Source: an uncultured Clostridia bacterium
GTDB taxonomy: Bacteria > Bacillota > Clostridia > TANB77 > CAG-508
Assembly (NCBI GenBank): GCA_944386315.1
Contig: CALXAS010000039.1
Location: 1 to 11,243 of the forward strand
DNA length: 11,243 nucleotides
Direction: 5' to 3'
Shown here: one piece after another, positions 6,449 to 11,243 of the stretch
Layout: each line of letters starts with the position of its first letter
How positions within the stretch are numbered: the stretch's first letter is position 1
The notes under the pieces: generated by a model
What the model was told of the DNA's origin: nothing
The model's database searches: none
Seen by the model: the letters and a program-made list of their open reading frames with translations, nothing else
Translations under genes and position numbers: made by a program

Positions 6449-6979
6449 TTGGAACCAAAAAAAATAGAAATGCCAGTATTAAATGTTAGAATGGTAGATA
6501 TCGATAAGGTAGTAGCAAATGACTACAACCCTAATAAAGTAGCACCACCAGAAATGCAATTATTAAAACATTCTATAGAAGAAGATGGTTATACGCAACC
6601 AATTGTTACTTATTATGATAAAGAACATGATCAATATATTGTTATAGACGGTTTTCACCGTTATAGATGTGCAAAAGAATATTTTCATTTAAAAGAAATT
6701 CCAATTGTTACCATAGATAAAGACTTAGAAAATCGTATTGCCAGTACAATTAGACATAATAGAGCAAGAGGGACACATCAAATTATAGATATGTCCCACA
6801 TAGTATTAGAATTAACAGAAAGAGGTTGGACAGATAGACAGATATCTAAACATTTAGGAATGGAATTAGATGAAATTATTCGTTTAAAACAGATTACAGG
6901 TTTAAAAGAAATGTTTGCTAATCATGTATTTAGTAAGTCATGGGAAGAATTTGATGAAAAAGCACGTAAATCAACATAA
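6449..6979 (+). CDS. IbrB-like ParB/sulfiredoxin-fold protein
   Basis: A 176-residue protein starting at TTG 6449, 9 bases after AAGGAGG (6433-6439), which lies inside the end of the preceding gene. The ParB N-terminal/Srx fold is seen as DYNPNKV (25-31), SIEEDGYTQPIV (42-53), VIDGFHRYRCAKE (65-77, the ParB-family GxxRxxA box) and IRHNRARGTHQ (101-111). A helix-turn-helix-like segment, WTDRQISKHLGMELDEI, follows at 127-143. The length and RHNRARG block fit IbrB, the partner of IbrA, better than chromosomal ParB, which is larger and sits beside ParA. ParB-fold domains can be CTP-dependent DNA clamps, nucleases, kinases or sulfiredoxins; which activity applies here is unknown. Co-occurrence with the IbrA-like gene in one operon is the strongest functional clue. 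Confidence 0.88.
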   Translation: MEPKKIEMPVLNVRMVDIDKVVANDYNPNKVAPPEMQLLKHSIEEDGYTQPIVTYYDKEHDQYIVIDGFHRYRCAKEYFHLKEIPIVTIDKDLENRIASTIRHNRARGTHQIIDMSHIVLELTERGWTDRQISKHLGMELDEIIRLKQITGLKEMFANHVFSKSWEEFDEKARKST

Positions 6980-7036
6980 AATTTAAAAAAATAGGCATAC
7001 TAATAGCAGTCTAAAAAAGAAAGGATTGTGGTTGGT

Positions 7037-7201
7037 ATGGAAAAAAATCAAAAAATTAATTGTACTGTAACTAGTTGTAAATACAATAAAAATCAAGAGC
7101 AGGAATGTGCTTTAGAACAAATTATTGTTACTCCTATAGAAAATTGTGAGACAAAACAGTCGGACGAATCTATGTGCAGTAGTTACAGGAATGCAAAATA
7201 A
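7037..7201 (+). CDS. Small cysteine-rich DUF1540 protein
   Basis: A 54-residue protein. Its cysteine pattern INCTVTSCKYN...QECALEQIIVTP...NCET...MCSSY matches DUF1540, a small domain common in Clostridia and Bacilli and presumed to bind metal or form a disulfide knot through its conserved cysteines. No function is established. ATG 7037 lies 12 bases after AAGGA, a rather long spacing; GTG 7028 in the same frame is too close to that site. It follows the IbrB-like gene by 57 bases with no terminator between, so it is probably the last gene of the same transcript, and a strong terminator follows. Confidence 0.8.
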   Translation: MEKNQKINCTVTSCKYNKNQEQECALEQIIVTPIENCETKQSDESMCSSYRNAK

Positions 7202-7218
7202 AATGGTTTTTCAAATAG

Positions 7219-7259
7219 AGCAGGTCTATTTCTTTAAAAAGGAATAGGCTTGCTTTTTT
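7219..7259 (+). terminator. Rho-independent terminator ending the IbrAB-like operon
   Basis: AGCAGGTCTATTTC (7219-7232) pairs with GGAATAGGCTTGCT (7241-7254) over 14 positions including G-T wobbles, with an 8-base loop and a T-run at 7254-7259. Confidence 0.85.
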
Positions 7260-7287
7260 ATGCAAAAAAATTATATGCAACCCCATA

Positions 7288-7316
7288 TTGACGAAAAAAA
7301 AACTTAAAGGTATAAT
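7288..7316 (+). promoter_or_regulatory. Sigma-A promoter of the aldolase gene
   Basis: TTGACG at 7288-7293, a 17-base spacer and a perfect TATAAT at 7311-7316. This is the strongest promoter in the window, fitting a highly expressed glycolytic gene. A leader of about 48 bases follows, with a small bulged hairpin (GGTTCC/GGACC near 7337-7355) and an AAAAGGAGG ribosome-binding site at 7356-7364. Confidence 0.87.
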
Positions 7317-7370
7317 AAGCGTAAGAAAAATAAATAGGTTCCCAATAAAAGGACCAAAAGGAGGAAAAAT

Positions 7371-8300
7371 ATGTTAGTAACTACAAAGGAAATGTTTGAA
7401 AAATCTATAAAAGAACATTTTGCGATAGGAGCATTTAATGTAAATAATATGGAAATTATTCAAGGAATCGTAGATGCGGCAGCAGAGCAACATTCACCAG
7501 TTATTATGCAAGCATCTTCTAGTGCTATTAAGTACGCAAAAATAAATTATTTAATGAAAATGGTAGAGGCAGCTGTGGAAGAGTACCCAGATATTCCAAT
7601 GGCAATTCATTTAGACCATGGACCAGATTTCGAAACTTGTAAAATGTGTATTGATAATGGATTTACATCTGTTATGATAGATGGTTCTAAATATGATTTT
7701 GAAGAAAATGTAGCACTTACTAAACAAGTAGTGGATTATGCACATGCACATGGAGTAGTAGTAGAAGCAGAATTAGGAAAACTAGCAGGAATAGAAGATG
7801 AGGTAAATGTAGCAGCAAGCGATGCTATGTATACAGACCCAGAACAAGCAAAAGAGTTTGTAGAAAGAACAGGATGCGATTCTTTAGCCATTGCCATAGG
7901 AACAAGCCATGGAGCTTATAAATTTAAAGGAGAAGCAAAATTAAGATTTGATATTTTGGCAAAAGTAAAAGAATTAATTCCAAATACACCAATTGTATTA
8001 CATGGTGCTTCTACAGTTATTCCAGAATTAGTAGAAATGTGTAATAAATATGGTGGTCAAATACCTGGAGCAAAAGGAGTCCCAGATGAAATGTTACATG
8101 AAGCAAGTATTTCTGGGGTTTCTAAAATTAATGTAGATACCGATTTACGTTTAGCTATGACAGCCAATATTCGAAAAGTATTTGCAGAAGATCCATCTGC
8201 ATTTGATCCAAGAAAATATTTAACACCAGCAAGAGAAGCAGTAAAACAAACAGTAGCGCACAAAATGAGAGATGTGTTTGGCTCTGCAAATAAGGCATAG
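7371..8300 (+). CDS. fba: Fructose-1,6-bisphosphate aldolase, class II (zinc-dependent)
   Basis: Cleaves fructose 1,6-bisphosphate to dihydroxyacetone phosphate and glyceraldehyde 3-phosphate (and the reverse) in cytosolic glycolysis/gluconeogenesis. The 309-residue length fits bacterial class II enzymes. It starts at ATG 7371, 6 bases after AAAAGGAGG. Key motifs are AFNVNNME (21-28), the signature IHLDHG (79-84) with catalytic D82 and zinc ligand H83, VEAELGKLAG (131-140) with the second acidic site, IGTSHGAYK (176-184) with zinc ligand H180, VLHGAS (209-214) with zinc ligand H211, and INVDTDLR for phosphate binding. Tagatose-bisphosphate aldolases share this fold; the sequence reads as the FBP type, but substrate is not certain from motifs alone. 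It is a single-gene unit with a strong promoter and its own terminator, consistent with a housekeeping role unrelated to its neighbours. Confidence 0.95.
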   Translation: MLVTTKEMFEKSIKEHFAIGAFNVNNMEIIQGIVDAAAEQHSPVIMQASSSAIKYAKINYLMKMVEAAVEEYPDIPMAIHLDHGPDFETCKMCIDNGFTSVMIDGSKYDFEENVALTKQVVDYAHAHGVVVEAELGKLAGIEDEVNVAASDAMYTDPEQAKEFVERTGCDSLAIAIGTSHGAYKFKGEAKLRFDILAKVKELIPNTPIVLHGASTVIPELVEMCNKYGGQIPGAKGVPDEMLHEASISGVSKINVDTDLRLAMTANIRKVFAEDPSAFDPRKYLTPAREAVKQTVAHKMRDVFGSANKA

Positions 8301-8328
8301 TATGAAACATCCCCTTTTATTTGATATA

Positions 8329-8364
8329 GAGAGTTACTAAAAATAGTAGCTCTCATTTGTTTTA
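8329..8364 (+). terminator. Rho-independent terminator of the aldolase gene
   Basis: GAGAGTTACTA (8329-8339) pairs with TAGTAGCTCTC (8345-8355) over 11 bp with one wobble and a 5-base A loop, followed by the T-rich tract ATTTGTTTT. The remaining bases up to 8480 hold no gene. A possible weak promoter for the next gene has TTGTTA at 8431-8436 and an AT-rich -10 near 8454-8462. Confidence 0.8.
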
Positions 8365-8480
8365 TATAAATAGTAGCATAATTTTTCTTTTTATGTTAGG
8401 ATAAAAGCAAATAGTAATTTATAGAGCAAATTGTTAGAATTAAAGTTATTACATTTTATATAGAAAGAAGATGGAAAAAA

Positions 8481-9287
8481 ATGTTTTCAAATGTAGGAGA
8501 GTATAAACCTTGTGGGATATTTACACTAGGACATTTTATTTTAATTGTAATTACAATAATAGTGATTTTTATTACACTAAAAAAATCAGTTAATAAAAAT
8601 AAAGTAGAAGTTCATAAAATTATAAAATTTGTAACAATAATAGCATATATATTAGAAATTATAAAAATAATTTATAATATAAAACAAAACTCGTTTAGAG
8701 CAGTTAATACATATGTACCACTTTACTATTGTAGTATATTATTATACGCAGGACTATTAAGTTCATTTGCAAAAGGTACTTTAAAAAGAGTAGGAGATGT
8801 ATCTTTAGCAACAGGCTCTATAATAGGTGGTATAGTATTTATTATATATCCATCTACATCATTACCTATATATCCAGCTTTTCATATTCTGAGTATCTAT
8901 AGTTTTTTATTTCACGGAGCGATGATATATTTAGGAATATTAATAAATAAAACAAGGTATATTGAACTAAAAAAAGAAGATTGTAAATACTTCGCAAGTT
9001 TAGTATGTTGTATGAGCGTTGTAGCATTAATTGTAAATAAACTTTTTGATGGAAATTTGATGTTTATATCAAATAATTTCCCAGGTACACCAATTGAATT
9101 TTTATACAAAATAACTAACGGAGGAACTTTGTTTACAATAATTATGATAACGTCACAAATGATAATTCCATTTTATATATCTTATTATGCAATAAAGAAA
9201 GTACAACATTTAAAGCAAAATCAAAAATTAAATGATATTAAGGATGAATTAGAAGTAGGAGTAGTAGAATATGCAAGTAAAAAATAA
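8481..9287 (+). CDS. YwaF/TMEM164-like integral membrane protein
   Basis: A 268-residue polytopic membrane protein with about seven hydrophobic segments (roughly residues 15-33, 47-66, 79-96, 108-125, 130-152, 169-187 and 210-238) and a charged C-terminal tail. It matches the YwaF/TIGR02206 family: YVPLYYCS (78-85) with C84, AFHILSIYSFLFHG (133-146) with H135 and H145, and NNFPGTPIEFLY. The family's human relative TMEM164 is reported to be an acyltransferase in ether-lipid metabolism that uses a conserved cysteine; whether the bacterial proteins share that chemistry is not known. The start ATG 8481 has only a weak purine-rich upstream site. It overlaps the next gene by 17 bases, so the two are co-translated and probably work in the same envelope pathway. 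Base composition looks more AT-rich than in the aldolase and earlier genes, with heavy use of ATA and TTA codons. Confidence 0.78.
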   Translation: MFSNVGEYKPCGIFTLGHFILIVITIIVIFITLKKSVNKNKVEVHKIIKFVTIIAYILEIIKIIYNIKQNSFRAVNTYVPLYYCSILLYAGLLSSFAKGTLKRVGDVSLATGSIIGGIVFIIYPSTSLPIYPAFHILSIYSFLFHGAMIYLGILINKTRYIELKKEDCKYFASLVCCMSVVALIVNKLFDGNLMFISNNFPGTPIEFLYKITNGGTLFTIIMITSQMIIPFYISYYAIKKVQHLKQNQKLNDIKDELEVGVVEYASKK

Positions 9288-11025
9288 AAAAAGAGAAATA
9301 GTAAATGTAATAATAATTTTAATAATTCAAACAATTGTATTTATAGTAGCAGGTATAAACAAATCATATATACATATGGATGAAGCGTATTCTTTGGGAT
9401 TAGCAAGTTATTATAGAACAGATATACAGGAAAATGATGATTTTTATAATACTTGGCATAATAAAGAGTATTTTAGTGATTATTTAACTGTAAACGAAAA
9501 TGAAAAGAATGATTTTTCACAAGTATATGAAAATCAAAAAAATGATGTGCATCCGCCACTATATTATTTGTTATTAAGAATTGCAATGGGATTTCATATT
9601 GATAGTTATTCAAAATGGTCTGGAATAATACTAAATATAATTATATATGCATTTATAACTATATTTATGTATTTAATTATTAAGAAACTGTTGCAAGGAA
9701 ATGATAGATATAAAGAAAAATCTGCTATGTTAGCTTTGGTATCTAGCTTAACATTATCGTCTATAAATAATGTAATTTATATAAGAATGTATGCATTATC
9801 TACTTTAAACATAGCAATTACGACATATTTGCATTTAAAGTTATTAGATAAAGAAGAGAATAATTATAAATTATTGTTAGCAATAGGAATATTTGCATTA
9901 ATAGGCTCATTAACACATTATTATTACTTATTTTATTTAGCAATGCTATTTGTAATGTTTGTCATAAAATACCTAAAAGAGAAAGAATACAAAGAGTTGG
10001 GCAAATATGTAGGAATAATAGCTTTAGCAGGAATTATATCATTAATTATATTTCCATATTCAATACAACATATGTTTTTTGGATATAGAGGTCAAGGAGT
10101 TATAAGTAATTTAACTGATATTTCTAAGTTTATAATTAGCATATGTGAATATATTTTTATAACCAATGTATATGCTTTTAATAATACATTATTTATACTT
10201 CTAATATTTATAGTAGGCGTGATTATATACAAAAAAGTTAGAAAAATAAAAATAGTTGAAACGAAAAACAAATATGTAAAGTATTTAATGCTTCCAACAT
10301 TTTTTTATGCAATATTAGTGGCAATAGCATCGCCTTTTATAGAATTAAGATATATGATGCCAGTATGTAATTTAATATTTGTACTATTTTTGTACTTAGT
10401 TATAACCTTGTTAAAAAACATTTCTAAAGAAAAAATATTAAATAAAATTATAATAGGAGTATATTTACTAATTTTAATAATGCCTTTTATATCAAATAAG
10501 ATTGTTGAATTATCAATTGGAGAAGACTTTAGAAACGAACAAGAAAGTTCATATTCAAGCAAAACAGCAATTGCTCAAAAATTAAGAAGCAAAACAAGTT
10601 TACCAATAGAAGTCGTTTCAGATTTTACTGATATATCAATGGATGACATATTGCTATATATAAAAGACTTTAAATTAGAACCAGAGGTTATGTACTCTAA
10701 TAAGCGTAATATTTCAAAAATGATAAGAGATAATTCAAATTTGCCAACGTTATACATATTAGATTCTAATCATAATAGATTTTTAGATGATATATTATTA
10801 TTTACAAATATTAATGAATCATATATAGCTAAAGACATGAAATGTAATGAAGAAAAAATTAAAGAAGTATTTTTAAATAAAGATACTTCACAGGGAATAT
10901 TGATATTTATAAATGATGGACAAAGAAATGATGATATTTTAGATGTAATAAAGAATGGGTTAGATTTAAAAAATATAAAATATTTAGACAGACTTAATGC
11001 GTGCGATGTTTATTTAGTTAACTAG
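9271..11025 (+). CDS. GT-C type membrane glycosyltransferase (ArnT/PMT-like)
   Basis: A 584-residue polytopic membrane protein predicted to transfer a sugar from a lipid-linked donor on the outer face of the membrane. After the first transmembrane segment (about 11-29) comes HMDEAYS (35-41), the acidic D37/E38 motif in the first external loop typical of GT-C enzymes. DVHPPLYYLLLR (92-103) is the second diagnostic block. About nine further hydrophobic segments run to residue 410. The last 170 or so residues are hydrophilic and form a soluble, probably external, C-terminal domain. The acceptor (teichoic acid, polysaccharide or protein) cannot be inferred. The start ATG 9271 lies 9 bases after AGGAG inside the upstream gene, a 17-base overlap indicating coupled translation. 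Codon use is extremely AT-rich (ATA, TTA, AAA), like its partner and unlike the aldolase. No strong terminator follows at once. Confidence 0.85.
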   Translation: MQVKNKKREIVNVIIILIIQTIVFIVAGINKSYIHMDEAYSLGLASYYRTDIQENDDFYNTWHNKEYFSDYLTVNENEKNDFSQVYENQKNDVHPPLYYLLLRIAMGFHIDSYSKWSGIILNIIIYAFITIFMYLIIKKLLQGNDRYKEKSAMLALVSSLTLSSINNVIYIRMYALSTLNIAITTYLHLKLLDKEENNYKLLLAIGIFALIGSLTHYYYLFYLAMLFVMFVIKYLKEKEYKELGKYVGIIALAGIISLIIFPYSIQHMFFGYRGQGVISNLTDISKFIISICEYIFITNVYAFNNTLFILLIFIVGVIIYKKVRKIKIVETKNKYVKYLMLPTFFYAILVAIASPFIELRYMMPVCNLIFVLFLYLVITLLKNISKEKILNKIIIGVYLLILIMPFISNKIVELSIGEDFRNEQESSYSSKTAIAQKLRSKTSLPIEVVSDFTDISMDDILLYIKDFKLEPEVMYSNKRNISKMIRDNSNLPTLYILDSNHNRFLDDILLFTNINESYIAKDMKCNEEKIKEVFLNKDTSQGILIFINDGQRNDDILDVIKNGLDLKNIKYLDRLNACDVYLVN

Positions 11026-11079
11026 AATGTTTTAATGAAATATAAAACAGATCGACAACTTACAATTTATGTTACTCTA

Positions 11080-11110
11080 CTAATCGTTGTTTTCTCTACT
11101 CAACGATTGG
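11080..11110 (+). promoter_or_regulatory. Inverted repeat upstream of the XRE regulator gene
   Basis: CTAATCGTTG (11080-11089) and CAACGATTGG (11101-11110) are inverted copies with one wobble position and an 11-base spacer; two further A-T pairs extend the arms outward. It sits just upstream of the predicted -35 of the regulator gene. It could be a weak terminator of the glycosyltransferase operon (the tail TATGTTTACTTTT is only moderately T-rich) or an operator bound by the regulator itself. The sequence does not decide. Confidence 0.5.
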
Positions 11111-11114
11111 TATG

Positions 11115-11143
11115 TTTACTTTTCACAATAAGGAATTTACAAT
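11115..11143 (+). promoter_or_regulatory. Predicted promoter of the XRE regulator gene
   Basis: TTTACT at 11115-11120, a 17-base spacer and TACAAT at 11138-11143. Transcription would begin near 11150, right at the AAGGAGGT ribosome-binding site (11151-11158), giving a very short leader. Confidence 0.55.
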
Positions 11144-11166
11144 AATATTAAAGGAGGTAAAGAAGT

Positions 11167-11243
11167 ATGGATCAAGTAAAAATTGGAAAATTTATTGCTC
11201 AACGCAGAAAAGAAAAAAATATGACACAAGCAGAACTTGCAGA
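11167..11243 (+). CDS. XRE/Cro-CI family transcriptional regulator (3' end outside window)
   Basis: Only the first 25 residues are present. They read MDQVKIGKFIAQRRKEKNMT followed by QAELA, the first helix and the start of the helix-turn-helix of a typical XRE DNA-binding domain. ATG 11167 lies 8 bases after AAGGAGGT. Many proteins with this start have a sensor or membrane C-terminal part, but nothing of it is visible here. It has its own promoter and an inverted repeat upstream that may be an autoregulatory operator. Confidence 0.85.
   Translation, partial: MDQVKIGKFIAQRRKEKNMTQAELA

Noticed and set aside
6449..6979. Chromosome- or plasmid-partition ParB
   Set aside because: No ParA gene or parS-like cluster is visible, the protein lacks the usual dimerisation domain, and it is in an operon with the IbrA-like gene.
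2893..7201. Prophage or integrative element replication region
   Set aside because: A DnaB-like gene and a ParB-fold gene alone are not enough: there is no integrase, primase, terminase, capsid gene, relaxase or att-like repeat in the window. The possibility remains open for sequence outside it.
7317..7370. A riboswitch in the aldolase leader
   Set aside because: The leader is only about 48 bases with one small bulged hairpin and no terminator or conserved aptamer pattern.
8471..8506. An 11-codon reading frame from ATG 8471 overlapping the start of the YwaF-like gene
   Set aside because: It is too short, has no recognisable product, and occurs readily by chance in such DNA; there is no sign of a leader peptide with regulatory codons.

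Overview
The window comes from a very AT-rich, low-GC Gram-positive bacterium, most likely a gut-type member of the Clostridia. The evidence is a surface protein with ChW repeats (a repeat typical of Clostridium and relatives), a DUF1540 protein, strong AGGAGG ribosome-binding sites, sigma-A promoters with TATAAT boxes, and U-tailed hairpin terminators after almost every transcription unit. All recognised genes lie on the + strand. No tRNA, rRNA, CRISPR array, transposase or phage structural gene is visible.

Layout. 1-1794: the 3' part of a large surface protein (GBS/Bsp-like segment, ricin-B-like trefoil, Big2 domain, six ChW repeats arranged as a duplicated triad). 1795-2029: two near-identical terminator-plus-small-hairpin elements, with a 22-base scrap of the next gene between them. 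2030-2740: a 1-Cys/Prx6-type peroxiredoxin, followed by its terminator. 2838-4654: a DnaB-family helicase-like ATPase with its own promoter and terminator. 4707-7259: a second unit encoding an IbrA-like PAPS-reductase-family (PP-loop, DUF3440) protein, a small GNAT-like protein and an IbrB-like ParB/sulfiredoxin-fold protein, tightly packed or overlapping, then a small cysteine-rich DUF1540 protein and a terminator. 7288-8364: class II fructose-bisphosphate aldolase with a near-consensus promoter and a terminator. 8481-11025: an overlapping, more AT-rich pair of membrane genes, a YwaF/TMEM164-like protein and a GT-C type glycosyltransferase. 11167-end: the start of an XRE-family regulator.

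The most interesting part is 2893-7201. The adjacency of a DnaB-like helicase to an IbrA-GNAT-IbrB cassette is not explained by sulfate assimilation (no cys genes), by chromosome partitioning (no ParA) or by a visible prophage. IbrA/IbrB pairs are known in E. coli as activators of prophage-borne eib genes, but their biochemistry is unresolved. A role in nucleic-acid modification or in control of mobile elements is inference only. Both IbrA-like and IbrB-like genes start with TTG behind very strong Shine-Dalgarno sequences, while the helicase, aldolase and peroxiredoxin start with ATG. The second point of interest is the intergenic fossil upstream of the peroxiredoxin gene, which records a local duplication followed by a deletion.
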